A DNA stretch of 64,000 bases from Varroa destructor (lineage: Eukaryota; Arthropoda; Arachnida; Mesostigmata; Varroidae), in assembly GCF_002443255.2 (NCBI RefSeq), contig NW_019211457.1, forward strand, positions 35,408,105 through 35,472,104, given 5' to 3'. This document shows positions 12,640 to 25,700 of the stretch, piece by piece (the first letter of the stretch is position 1; each line of letters starts with the position of its first letter). Made by a program: the position numbers and the translations under genes. The notes below the pieces were generated by a model. The model was not told the DNA's origin and did no database searches. It saw only the letters and a list, made by a program, of their open reading frames with translations.

Positions 12640-14530
12640 GTTTTTGGGCAATTCTACGTGTTGTGTCTTAGTGGAGTTAAATGGTTAATTTTATTTAGCA
12701 CTTATATTTTAATCTACTTCTTGGAAAATGAAAGCGAAAGTTGCTCGTCTTGAATTTTGATAATTATAATAAAACCTTTTATAATGCAGACACATTCTTT
12801 GTTGCTTTAAGTTTGCTATGGGGGAACTCTCGACCATATCTATGCAATGACACATACCTACTTTAAATAAACATGATAAATACATTTCTCAAGTTTCATT
12901 ACGTTCATTTAATTTTCGAGCTCTTCTAATTTAAGAAAGCAAAATATACATGCTATTTTATAAATTATAGATCGTAATAAAAGGAGCTCTTTTATTCTTT
13001 GAAAATCTAGTTTCTCGTATACCCCATATTCATGCTGAGTAATGAGTGAAAAGATTTTTCTGATAGGTTGGAAGGTCAGTCCGTGAAGTGCCCGGTGAGG
13101 TTACGAGACGCTACGTCGACACGGTGGCTTGCACGATTAACCTTGATTTAAAAAAGTTGGAGATCGATTGATCAAAAGCCTGATATCCAGACATACTACA
13201 TAACATTTGTGCTTAAATAAATTATACATAAGGTTATAAGGGTCATTCAATTGCAAGGTCTTTTCCCTATGCTATTCTTGGTGGGGTCATAAAATAGAGG
13301 GGAAAAACAATAAATTACTGTAAGGATTGATTTAACAGTCATCCTGACCGTATGGATTTCTTGTCATAAGCTGATTTTGGCCTATATGAAAAAAATCAAG
13401 CGGAAATGATGAAAGTTCTTTGTAGCATGACCGAAAGAAAACTAAGTTTGGAGTGTTAGAGAACTAAATAATGGATTTTAAATCAATATCTATTTTTAAT
13501 GACGTAATTAGGAAAATTCGTTGTATTGTTCGAAATTAAACAGCTAGTTACACTTACATATTTTTTCAATTACAAAGCCAAAAACTTGATGTATGTAAAA
13601 CATATCTTTGTACTTTGCTGATGTTTTTCTGATAAACATTACGATAGGATCAGTTGAAAAATGATTTAACAAGAATGCATTATTCTTCATAAAAAATAGC
13701 TCAAAGTTCTTAATAAATAATTGAAGATAATAAATGTTCGTATACTCAAGCAGGGAACTCTAACAAGCTTATTTGCCATCAAAATGGCTAAAAAGACATA
13801 CTATCAATACCGTGAATTAGAAACTCGAACGAATAATAAAGGGAACAGCGGAAAAATCAGTGAAAAAGATTGATTATTTCGGACTGCATAAAAAACAAAA
13901 CATGTAAACATGTAGAATCAATTAATAATAGTTTGAGACTGTAAATGAATACTAATGCCGGAACATTCACTTTTGAAAACTAAATTATTGTATACAGGGC
14001 CATTACTTGTTTGCTTTTTAAACTGGTCGGGCAGACGAATAATCCCAAAAAGTGCGAAGGGTTGTTGGTAAGCTCAAATTTTGCCTGCCTGTTATCATCC
14101 TCAAGATCTCGATAGCCACATTTTTTAAATTAATGACATATCAAGATATATATAATCCAAAAATATCTCTCAGCTCCAGGCAAAAATGGTGTAATACATT
14201 CTCCTCATACTTGGTACTTATCGTTCTTCGTATTTATGGTTCTTTGAATTTTTGCCAATGTTCGGCCACAATCATTTCTAACTGTATTTATCGTAAAGCT
14301 CTCACAATGGCTTTACATGACTAATGTTGCAATCGTACTCATGAATACTCCTAAAGTAATAATGACGTATTTCAGAATGTTCGCCATCAATAAAACACCT
14401 AATATTGAGTGGCTGTTAGCACTTTTTTCTTTGTTAGTTGCAGGGTATCAACAAAGAAATAACTAGTATCACACGGACAAAATAACTAATATCACCTCTG
14501 ACGGCAAAATGAAGACTACTTGCGTCAAGA
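12640..14530. other. AT-rich intergenic stretch
   Basis: This lies between the end of eIF3e and the LINE relic. It is AT-rich with frequent stops in all frames. The longest open frame (14052-14324, plus) has no recognisable domain. I see no gene, RNA or clear repeat. Confidence 0.5.
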
Positions 14531-14539
14531 CTGGGTATG

Positions 14540-16323
14540 CTACTCTACGGGCAATCCAGAAGATACCGCGCCCCTCGAAAAGCCTGTAGTGCTAGGTAAC
14601 TGGAGAGACGAGCTGTTGAAGCAATACATGTTAGAATTAAAGATTCTTCTTTTCAGTAGAATAAGAAAAATCAAAGGTATGTATAAAAATGTAGGGTAAA
14701 TAATAAGGAGAAAGTAGGAAGGTGTAGTTGAAATTACTAAATTGTTCAAGTTGAAAGGGCAGTTATAGGATAAGGTAAATGAGATTATGTAAGGGAATCA
14801 AGAAGGCGATGGTTAATAACAGTGCTTCTGAATAATAGGAATGACGAATTTTTAAGGGAATAAGAAAGGAAGTTTTAAGTTATAGCAAGCTTGTACTATG
14901 GGCTGCGACGTAACACTTGGTAACGGAAATCAGACATGAAGTGAGTGAGCGATGTACGAACATGTAAGTGGTATACCGACCAAACGAGCATGTTGGCAAG
15001 CGCTGATAGCTCCAGGTATACTGATTGATAATCTAAAACACAGAGACTGAGTTTATCAGGCTGGCAGATATTGGGAAGCGTATGAGAAAGCGTTAAAGGA
15101 AAATAGAGGAGGCACATGGAGTTCCGGAGATGGCATGTGCGGCATCGTTTCGTAAAATGCTTGATTTCGCAGCTATGTCTCGGCCCCACACGACCATGCA
15201 GTGGAAGGGGCGAAAGACAAACAGAGCTAAAAATAGTGTGTTTGTAGGAAGTCAAAAGCACCTGAAATGAAATAGAATGAAGATAACAGCATCAGTAAAC
15301 TGAACTAAATGGTTATCCATGGTGAGAGTAGCCTAGTCAGAAAGAAGAGGATCTGCATGTTTAATGAAAACGACCATTGTCTTGATCATATTAAGTGAAA
15401 GTTTTAGAATGAAGCAGACAGTAATCACAGTGGGAGGATCACAATTAATTTCAATCAATATTGTAGTGTTATCGGCGAAAGCCCTGGTAGGGATGCTTTG
15501 GTAGTTTAAATATATAGAAGAAACTTACCATAGGAGAAAATAGAGGGGTCTTAGGGCAGTACCCTAACCGACGCCCTTCAGAAGCTACACAGAAGCAGAC
15601 AGAACAGCCAAGATGTTGACTTGAACACAAAAAAATTATTTCAAAATTCAAGGTGTAAAACTTGTAAGAGATAAAAAGGTGGTGGATTCAAAATGAAATT
15701 AAAGCAGACTGAATAACAGTTGCTTAAAAATGGTTGGGTAAAAGAGGTAATGACTCTAGGCAGGCAGACCATCCCTTGAAGTTTTGTCTTTTTAAGTGAG
15801 GTCGCAATAGCCGTTTTAATATAGGCCAAGAATTAGCAGGGAGCATGGAAAGGTTGTGTATGAATGTAACAGGAAGTGTGCCAGGGAATATATGCTCTAC
15901 TTGGGGACGTCAGGGAAATTGCTATAGTAGCACTATTGTAGCTGAATTCACAGCTGCTGTTAACATAACTAAAAATTTTGAATTTGTAGATCAAACGGCA
16001 AAGGCAGAGTAAAGGAATAAAAGATAGAAACATAAAGTTACGGAGTGAGCTGGGATGTACTAGAGTAGGCAAAAATGAAATGCGGGGAACAAAGAAGAGA
16101 TAGTTAGTCTGAGTGAGAAGATCAAGCAGCTTCCAGGCATTCTCCGTAGGGGAAGTTGACCATTTTTCCAGAGCCAGCTAAGGAGTCTTAGGCCGCATAA
16201 AGCACAGCCCAGAGAAAAATTATTTTTTATATATAAAATAGTTCTCAAGTAAGTAACATTGAATAGTTTTTCAAAAGAAAATTCTATAAGTAAAGTGTCT
16301 TTTAGCTGCGCGACACAGATCAA
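14540..16323 (-). mobile_element. Decayed non-LTR (LINE) retrotransposon, reverse transcriptase relic
   Basis: The minus strand carries a broken reverse transcriptase in shifting frames. In order from 16.3 kb downwards there is a poorly conserved N-terminal part. Then comes a degenerate [GVPQ]GTVLGP-type motif, read as GTALRPLYFLL with an in-frame stop before it (about 15530-15580). It is followed by IPTRAFADNTTILIEI (about 15440-15495), the F-A-D-D catalytic box with its second Asp changed to Asn, then KLSLNMIKTMVVFI, the thumb-side L-N-x-x-K-T motif. Further on a VVWG-like segment matches the C-terminal region of CR1/Jockey/L2-clade proteins. Several stops and frameshifts show it is dead. 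Outer limits and clade are uncertain; there is no clear poly(A) tail or target-site duplication. The plus strand is markedly purine-rich throughout. Confidence 0.7.
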
Positions 16324-16424
16324 GGTGTATACTGTTGCGTTAACGGCCCCATCGAAGGTCTTTGGGTGTACAGAAATACAGTAAGTGTAGATTGAAACCC
16401 ATTTACAGCCTTATCAAGGGTAGT

Positions 16425-16492
16425 TTCAGTGATGGCGTAGTGTGTAACGCTTCTTTAACTTAAAGATGGCCTGAATTCGAATCCAGTCATAG
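16425..16492 (+). repeat. tRNA-like segment, possible SINE head
   Basis: GATGGCGTAGTGTGTAACGC resembles a tRNA D-arm/A box, and AATTCGAATCC about 30 bases later resembles the T-loop/B box, with an anticodon-arm-sized stretch between them. The arms pair poorly, so this is not a functional tRNA gene. A tRNA-derived SINE head is the likeliest reading. The following bases (to about 16590) are less AT-rich than the surroundings and could be its body. Confidence 0.35.
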
Positions 16493-16599
16493 AAATATTC
16501 AGTTTCGCGGTGGGAGACAGCCGTCAGATAGAACGTCAGATGGCGGGACCGGACGTACAGCTAGTAGTCAGGGATAGCCACTTTTTAAATCTCGTTTCT

Positions 16600-17640
16600 T
16601 GGAGACTGATAATTTTTTATTGCAATTAGTAATACAACGTAATCCGCATCGACCGCATACAGTGGGGAGGAAGTGATTTGAGAGTGGTAAGTGGAAATAA
16701 GAAAGTAAGACGTAACAAGTTAGTATTGAGATAAGCTAAAGGCATTGAAGACACGAGGTCAAATAGTGGCGAACAATGCAGATTAAGTGACCCACGTATG
16801 GTCGAGGCAAGTGCCGATGTGGGGTCTGCTATGTATAATAATTAAGGGGAAAAGGTCTAGGTATAAAAATGTGCTCTTTACAAATGGAATGTTATCATCC
16901 TAGCATAATTTACTGAAAATTTACTTCACGTTTAGCAATAATAACCCAAATATAATAACTGAAATTGTTTTCTTTTACAGTAAAAGATTTTTTGATCAAG
17001 GATGGAAAAGGATATCGAACATAGCTGTAACATAAGATCTACGATGAATATACTTCTAGGTAGAAAGGTCGAACATTAGACGAAATCACTAAACTAGTTG
17101 AAAAGTATAGACTTAGGAACAAAAAGCTTGCAAATATAATTTGCTTGAGACCGATTCATCGAATGAGTTATTTTTCGAACCAACTCTTTCATCAGGTGAA
17201 TCAAAGTCGGTAACAGCTAGAGCAAATGATGTGCCGCGAATTTGCTTGCAGTTTATGTTTTTTGTTGAACCACCCTCTTTCTGAACGCACTGAAAAAATG
17301 ATTTTACAACTATCCCATATAAATAAAAAAAAAAAATTCAAAAAGTTCTTAGTGCCTACAGCAATGCATAGGTATTGTACATGGTAAGCTGACTGAGGAT
17401 ACAGGAAGCGTACGCCTGAAAAAATGTGCATGAACAGTCTGACACTTCATGTAATGTCTCTCAAAACCAATTTGGCACGCTAGCTAGATAGTGCAAAAAA
17501 CTGATGAACGACTTTAGCTTTAATTGAAACCTCAAAAGACGAGCTCACGACCTAAGTTTCGACCAACACGTTTATTTTCGTCTCTAGCGTGAGTCTAATG
17601 CAATGAACTAAAGTGTTCTGAAGCTATTAAAGCCGGTGGA
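16600..17640. other. Intergenic stretch, nothing recognised
   Basis: Stops are frequent in all frames. The open frame at 17201-17431 (minus) has no domain I recognise and covers low-complexity A/T runs. Confidence 0.45.
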
Positions 17641-19700
17641 TCACGCGGCTGCTAGGGTGTCGACTGCTACGGGGCCAATCGTCTTTTCAAATTTAGCCGC
17701 TCGGAGGCGTCTGTCATGAAGGTGGCGCTGCGATCAACTAGAATGAGCATCGCATTGCTGACTGGGTTGACTGGTGAGAACAAATCGCCACTGGCTGGTG
17801 CTGCCATTTGAAAAAGGGGAGCTTGTGTTGTTGTTGTTCTGCATTGCAAAGTTTGCGTACGCTAGCCGCTAGTCGACGTTATATTCAAGAACCTAGCCGG
17901 CCCAATTATTGTCAGGTAGGTCTGTGCACTTCGGGCATGTCCACTGTCCCGTCTCCCACTACTTATATTACATAGCAACTATCCCATCCGAACGGGCGGC
18001 AAAACTGCGTACAGGCTAATCGTACTTCAAATGAACCCAGTGTATGGACGTATGCGACTTATGTCTGTGCCATTGGAAGTTCCAGTAGCTTATCGATAAG
18101 ATTTATGTCTGGCACGCCCGAATTTAGCCCAGAAACCGACGGTTTATTTCAAGCTTCGCAGCTTTCGGAAATACCAGAATGGACATCCAACGAAAAGACA
18201 ATGAACGAACTGAAAACACACCGAACCAGCATCGACCCCATCCAATTGCCCGTCTGTCAGCTGGACGTTGAGTGGGATTTGATCAGGATCCGAAAATCGG
18301 TTGCATCAACCCATTCCTCATCCTGTGGTGAAGTTGTTAATAAAATTCGTGTCTGTTGTTTAGGTTGGTTTATGTTGATGCAACGGGATGCATTTGTTTG
18401 TTTCTTTGTGGTTCATGTGGCCGCCACCTCCCCTAATTTACCCCTCCACTGCTTTTGTTATGCCTGGTGTTACTCCCACTGCGACTACTGGCGTCGATAT
18501 CTCTTTTAATACAAGTTCCAAACTCTTGCTGCTCCTGAGTTGTCCGTCGTTCCGTCTGAGGTGTGTTTCGCGCCCCCTTGTTGCAGTTTACTGAGTACCG
18601 AATATAGGATAGCTCTGAACTGACCAAATGGATCTGTTCGCTTGAAATGCATTAGTAGTGCCGTTAAATTACTAGGCATATCGTAATATTCTGCATTGTA
18701 CCATTAGGCGTACCTACTATTATATTAAAGCGATTTTAAAAGCGATTAGCTGACAGATTTAGGGATCGTCTTCTGTTGCTCCTTCTCAACAGCGGTCGTT
18801 TTGTGTTTGTGTGCGTGTGTGTCGTCTGGGTGTTCGTTTTTGTGCGCCCTATGTGTGTATCGTTTCGTGCGCTCCTGCCCGTGCTACGATGACTTCTCTG
18901 TGCTTGTTTCACATTGATCTGTTAATGTGTAAAAGTAAATATTTATTGCTATAATGTGCCGGGAAGTACGCTAAGGAAGCAAATTCGTTCTGTTCGAGAA
19001 TTTCATTCTGTATATCCTTGTGATTCTACACTACTGCCCTCATAACAAATGAATCGATTTCCTCCGACCATTGTATGTTGTGTATAGACGTTAAAGGTGT
19101 GTGCTAGTACGCTTACGCGTAGAATCGCTTCGTCCGTTCATATTTCGTTTTGTGGCGCATCCTTGTGACCGTTGTAGCCCGGACCGGCTGTGACACTAGT
19201 GGAAGTTTTGTCTGCCATGGTTCAACGTTGTCGTCGTCGTTATCGTCGCTACTGCTGCCGCTGCAGTTTTAGCGAGAGAGTTAGGCTGAACAGACTAAAA
19301 AACAAGTTAATAAGCGAGCTAACAAGCATGCAGGAACGAGTGAGTGAACTAGTTACTGAGAGAGTGAGTTGTATAAGGAGAGGTGAAGCTAAACGCCCGC
19401 CCTGTCGGCGGCTGGTCTGCTAGTTGGCTGCTGGTATATATGCTTCTGCTTGCTGCCTCTTTCGTTCGTACTAGTACTACTATTAGTATAACTACAATTG
19501 GTGCTCAGCATCGCCGGCGCTCCGCTTTGTCAGCAATGGCGCCTTCGCCGCGGCTGCCGTCAGCAGCGCAACCACCACTATTACTGGCTTCGCTTTCCAC
19601 ACGTCTTTTCTGTTTCTATGTATTGATGAAAAGCTGCGGCCGAATCGGTAGAGGCTCACAACAATATTTAATTGAAAGATAAAGGTAAAGTTATGACTAA
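17640..19700. promoter_or_regulatory. GC/CpG-rich block, possible promoter and 5' UTR region of SAP130
   Basis: Base composition rises sharply compared with the flanks and CG dinucleotides are frequent (notably 17640-18350 and 19090-19640). Open frames occur on both strands, for example 18105-18509 plus, 17667-17849 minus and 19190-19423 plus, but none contains a domain I recognise and their codon patterns are unconvincing. SAP130 coding starts in an exon that begins at an acceptor (22680/22681), so at least one upstream non-coding exon must exist on the plus strand. This block is the best candidate. The assignment is inference from composition and position. Confidence 0.4.
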
Positions 19701-21382
19701 CTTTACTCGAACCAGAATTGAGAATATCTGTCATCGAAATAATGATAGCTGCTTATTAATACTGTACGACTGTAAAAACAAAAACTCGCCACTAGGAGCT
19801 AATATTGAAATATATTTCGCCAAAGTACTTAGTAGCTCTCTGAAATTTTATAATAATCATTGGCTAATCTCTTCCAATGTATATTAGATATAGGCTGATA
19901 TCATCCTCATTGTATACCTATGCGTCTTTGGTTTGCCGTAGGTGAATTTGAATACATTTCGTAAGTCTTGGTAAAATGCTGTGGGGGAATGAGTATGTCA
20001 TCTGTGAAGTGTCGACACTGTTTTTGAGGGTGATGATACGTAGCAGGAACACTGCTCATCCAAACTTACCCGTAGTGAATTGATGAGGTGTTTAGCAAAC
20101 CGGTTACAGCTCGTACCTTACTAACACTTTTTGAGTTACCGTAATTTTAAATATAAACTACCAGACGTGTGAGGTCGTTGTTTCCTTTATCTTTTTTTAG
20201 GCTGATACCGATATATGCTAATAGGGACTAGAACAACTGACTATGTTGTTGGATTTTAGTGAGCGGGGAAGGTGGCATTGGCAAGGAAGAGGAAAATAGA
20301 GGGCGATAGGAAATGGATGACGATATCTATAAGCGCTCAACGATAAAATTTTAATTGCAGAAGATGTTGCCTTCGCGTACTTTCTTCGGTTGAACATTCT
20401 TCTCCAAGGTCGTTTATACTCCGCCTGACCATTATAACCTGTTTCCGTGTTTCGACCTAGAATTACACTAGCATATGGATCATTCCGTCAAATCATAGAA
20501 GTTTTACTGGCATACACCTCAGTGATAGTCAAGGCATTTTATGTAACTTAAATTGAATTTAAACGCCGCAGAAATGTCTACCTAAGGGAAAGTTAAGAGA
20601 CCCTAATACTGCGTATACTATAATTGTAAATGTGTGACGCTGACGACAACTGACACAAGTATTTATGAACACGATTACCAAGTGTGGCTTACGCAGAAAT
20701 TCAAGATTTCAAATGGTGGTCTGTCACTTCTAGTAATTGTTTGAATATGTTTAACTGTAGGTTCCTCTTTTAGACGACATAAAAAAGGTTTAACCTGTTA
20801 AAAATCCACATTGATATGCAAGTGTTCTAGATGCGGCCAATGGCCATCTAGTGTTTTCTAAATCTTATGTGGCATTCATAATTTCAAATACGATAAATAG
20901 ATGAATATGTTTGCTGTAGTCTTCGTATAATCTAAGTTGGTTAACTAGGGCTTCAGTACCGGGGTATTAATACGTAAGGAGACGTTAGATTTCTGAAAAA
21001 TTGAAGTAAGCAGCCGAGGAGCAACGTCAAAGTATCAGTTTCTATCAAGTTCCATAAAGCAGATACTCTAGACGATTGTTCTGCTAATACACACATACAG
21101 GGTCCTCGCAGGCTAACTGATGTACTGGTACAATTCTCCAACGAACTGTCTTACAAATGTTCGGGAGATTAACATAAGTTAGGGTAGAAGTCCTATGGAC
21201 ATGAAGAGGAGCTATAAAGCTGCTATGCATATTAAAATAAGATTCCACAGATGCCCTGTTATCTGTTGCACTGGTGCAGGGTTCCTCTTTGAGCTCATTC
21301 GTTATTTTCTAATCATACGCGCGCTTCTCGTTTAAAAGCTTAAGTTTAAAAGTTAGACGGTGTATGTAATGCCTAGCTTTGC

Positions 21383-21441
<59 letters not shown>

Positions 21442-21950
21442 CGGTACAGGCATAGTGCTATTGATAGGTAAGCATTTCGCTGGAGCACTCAGTAATCGCT
21501 GATTTCAGCCCTGCAATCGACACGTGCTATGCTATATGCGCGTTTGACTAAGGTGGTCCGGATTACTTGATCTAAATGTGTATGTGTTCTAAAGTGGTAA
21601 AGAAGCGTTCCTTGCTCTAATTGTGACGTCGTTTGCCAATATATAACGCTATTAAACAAGAGCTGCACCGGTGAACGTGTAGAACCTATGTTTTTGTTTC
21701 GTTTCTCATAGTTTATTAAGCTTTTACAGTTTACACTTGAATATGCAGCCACTAAAGTGGCTCTCATAAACAGTTTTGCGTTACATGATCTGTGGGATGT
21801 CTGCCAAAGCAAGCGTTTTGTGTTGAAGCTTGAATCAACGCATCTCCAGCTGATGAATTCATGGGGTATCGACTTTTTTACTTAAGTTCTGCATATTCAG
21901 TATTTCGGTTATAATTCTAATCATAAAAAAAGTCGTTATCTAACCGACCG
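19700..21950. other. AT-rich stretch, probable SAP130 5' intron
   Basis: No open frame with a recognisable product. It contains one long (TA)n array. If transcription of SAP130 starts in the GC-rich block this would be intronic. Confidence 0.4.
21384..21439. repeat. (TA)n microsatellite, 56 bp
   Basis: Uninterrupted alternating TA over 56 bases. Similar arrays occur at 32043-32068, 41183-41204, 42469-42495 and 60770-60804, and flank the assembly gap. Confidence 0.95.
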
Positions 21951-22211
21951 AGCCCGTAGATTCCGAGTTCTGCTTTCGTGAAAAGCTTTCCCGATTGTGG
22001 CAACATGTTTGTGTGCCTGGGACATCTAGTCACCTACTGTATGGTCTTCGACATTCCAAGCTCCATTCTTGAAGCGTTTGCACCATTCAGGTATTGTGTT
22101 TCGCTTAAGGCCTTCTTGCCTAATGTCTAGACCAACCTTTGACGACCTTCCGCAGCGCTGTGCTTTTTGAAGACCAAAGTTTGACCACCGAACGGTGATT
22201 TTCAAGATCAA
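21925..22211 (-). mobile_element. Possible mariner/Tc1-like transposase N-terminal relic
   Basis: A minus-strand open frame ends in TIPEWCKRFKNGAWNVEDHT, which resembles the helix-turn-helix part of mariner-like transposases (pattern: EW-x-KRF-x-x-G-x-x-x-VED). After a stop, the same strand continues with KHVATIGKAFHESRTRNLRA, resembling the second DNA-binding half. No DDE catalytic region or terminal inverted repeats could be seen. It would be a fragment. A chance resemblance cannot be excluded. Confidence 0.4.
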
Positions 22212-22752
22212 AAAGATATTTCTATTTTGAACTCATTTCTCCTGGAATAAATTCAACTCACAAGCTTCTAGAAGACTGAAGTATCTACCAACCAAATTTA
22301 GTTTACTCACAGCGCTTAATTCAAAGGTTATTAAACTTCAGAGTCAGTCGTATGCGTTTGTAACAGCCTAATGTAAAAAATAATAATAGGGCGAACTATT
22401 TTAGTTAAATATATATTAGATACAGAGTTCATCCTGACGAATGAACTATATCTTAGTCTATATCGACGTATTCTAGTATTCTGTTCGTTCCATGAGCTAA
22501 ATCAGTATTTCCGTGTTATATGGGGCATGGGTGGTGTCTTTGAGCTTTTCTGTTCTAAGCGACTGGCGCCCAGAAAGATGACCTTTTACAAGTTGAGTTT
22601 TCAGGTTCAACTCATACATTTCATTGTTGTTTTCTACGTAGTTTAATGAGAGCGTTTTTAATTTATCCTTCGATTTTCAGAGGAACAAACAGACAAGCAA
22701 AAAACTCATTCGGAGACCGGCAAAGGTGTCAATAAGCGTGTGACAAAAAAAT

Positions 22753-25700
22753 ATGTCGTCAGGGGGGGACACAAAACCCCCGGATCCGGGGACGGGAGGA
22801 ACCCGTGTTGCACCTTTGGCAACGCCAGTCGACCTTGCACGTGTCGTTGTAAAGCCAGCACTTCCTGAACTTCCATCGGTATCTCTGGCGCAAGCAACGC
22901 ATACTAGTCACTTAACGGGGCTGCCAGCTCGAGTGCAACAAACAGCAGCAGCTGCACCACCAGCTGCTCTTACAGGCACAGTCATTTCAGCTGCTCCCGC
23001 TTCGCAGAATACCGGAAGTGCAATATTTACGCCATCGTCGCATCTGATTGTCCCAGCAGCAAGCAAGACTGCCTCCCTACGACCACCAATTCGACCATTA
23101 CATCCAACTCCCGTAGTAGGGCCCGGTGTACAAAAAATGATCACTCCAACGGGGGTAAGCCCCGTTAGCGTTAAGGCGACTCCAACTGTAGTTCAGCACG
23201 TGTCTCGTGCGCCTGTCGTCCCTATGCAACAACAGCAAAGTGGTTCCGCTAAACGACCTGCAGCAGCAAATGCCGCCACTGGAGCTACTGTTGCTCCAAA
23301 CGCCTCGTTGATTCGTGCTCCGCAGTTTAGCTCACATGTGCCACGTGGCCCTGCAACAGTGGCGAGTATTACGGCAGGACCAAAAACAGCCGTAGCAACA
23401 CCCATCATACGACAGACCGGAACGGGAGGGCAGAACGTTGTATTAGCTCCTACCATACCAGTTGGAGCTACAAGAACAACACAAGGAGCCACGTTAACTG
23501 CAACAAGATCATTTGCACCAGTTACGATGGTCGAGGTCGCCAAGCCAGGAGTTAGTGTAGGTGTTAGCCAGGGTGGTCAGCAACTTCATTTGGGTCTCCA
23601 GCCTAGCATCACGATTGAATCGAGCGTGGCACGTGCTTCTGGCACCAGCCACAAGACTCAGACAGTTTACGCCCCTGCCATATTCCAACCCGTTGTTTCC
23701 GGTGCAGGTGGCGGAGATAAGATTGCGCCGACAACGGCTACATTCTTTAAGACTACGAGTCCAGCAGTTCACCAAGGAGCTCAGTTTACTAAAGGCGGAA
23801 CGACATTTACGCCAATCACAACATCTCAACCACAGGCAGTGGTTCAGGCGGCCCAGGCTGGCGTTGCGCCTGTCGTAAGTATCGCAGGCGGTGTAGTACC
23901 TGGAGTAGCAGCTGGAACGCAGGCTGTGACAATTACGAGTAAAGTAAGTGTAGTGACCTCTGCAGCGGCTGGCCAACAGCATTTCGGCAAGGTAACTCCA
24001 CAACCGGTATTCGTTGCCAACAATAAAGCAGGAGGAGTCAGTAACGTTGTAATTACTACATCTCAAAGGCCGGTAAGTAATTCCTGATTGTAATAATGTG
24101 GCCTGCCAGACCTGACGTATCATATAGTTTGGTCGATATTTTGCTCCAATATGGTGTCAGTGAGATTCTTAGAACCTTCCGGCAGTAAAAAAAGAATATG
24201 GTCTGGGGCAATGTTTAGCAGCAGTAGTGGGTCTGGAACTAGGAACATTTTTAGTGAAAAACCAAGGGTCGCAGGTCTTAACTACATTAAATGGTATGTC
24301 TTTTTAATAAGACGTATTTCAAGCACATTTAGATATTTGAGATCCTAGTATATGAAAAACATTTATTCTTTTGTTTTGTAAGAGAGGAAACCATTTCAAT
24401 CTAATAAACAGCGTCAATATTCCAACAACAACGTAAGTTAGTCGGTTATCGTTGATTTACGCTACGCATAGTGTATGTCATCAATTTTTCGGAGTCATTT
24501 GTGGAATAGCACTATTTTTCACCTAAAATTTCTGATCTTCTCTTGACTCTTTTTGACTGAAAATATAGACTCGGAAATGCGAAACTGCCATTGGATTCGT
24601 TAGATACAAATGGATGGTCTTAGATAGTGTTAACGAGAACTTTATTGCATTTTGGTTTGGTGTGGATAGGTACGTAACGTTACAACAACTCAAGTAACAA
24701 CAGCAGTAACGAACGCCAGCAACCTTTCAATACCAATGGCCAAGGTATACCAGCAGCAACCACTGACCGTGTCAACTCAAAGTGCGGATCTTGAAGGGCA
24801 GCCGCAACCTATTGGCTTTATGACAGCAACGGGCCCCCGCCTGCAGCTCCCAGTGATAAGCGTGGGCGGTCAAGGGGTCGGAGCGGTGCAAGGCGCTGCT
24901 CCACCTGGTGCGGTTGTTCTGGCAGGGCCTGAAAGTCGAGCAGGTGCTACTGCACAGTACGCAATGCCACCAGGAGCGTACCTCACTTACGAAACGTATC
25001 CAGCGTACTTTGGTGGACAAAGTGGCACATCCACGCCTGTGCACCTTACAACAGCAACAATACCTGGTGTTCGAGCGGTGTCTCCGCGGGCACCCTTTAG
25101 CGCTCCTCGACCACTCATGGTTACGGTAGACACAAAAGTGCATCCGGCCCCCAACGCTCAGACGGGCGTCATATCTGTTACAGCCAACAAAACTGGTAGC
25201 GTCCACCCCTCAACCCCAACACCAACGCCATCTTCCACAATGACGGTAGGGGTTCCTTCTACTACCATAGAGACAAGTGGAGGAGTAACGGTGACGCCAG
25301 TAGAAGTTCCTACCTCTTCCACAACTCGTATTGTAACGAGTGAACCCGTAGTCGGCGGAAGTGGGGCCAAGCTCACGACTGCTGCCGAGCATACTAACAA
25401 GCTTATGGAAAAAGTTATCACGCAGAGTTTAAATACACCCGTAAATCCTCCAACGGCTCCACTACCACTTTCGCTGTCCATCGCGCCAGCATCGGTTAGC
25501 GCCCTTTCTGGTGCTGCCATCACGTCGGTGTCAGTTACGCCAGCAGCAGCAGCAGCAGCAGTTGTTGCGGCTCCTGGAAGCACGGGGAGTCCATCCATTA
25601 GCAGCCCTAGTAGACCGTCGATTTTGAGAAAACGGCCTGCAACGTTACCGGACCAATGTTTGCCTTCGCCTTCGATAAGTAGTTCGCGAAAGGAAACTAG

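Noticed and set aside
23193..24123. Minus-strand open frames (to 204 codons) over SAP130 exon 1
   Set aside because: Shadows of a GC-richer, low-complexity coding exon on the plus strand.
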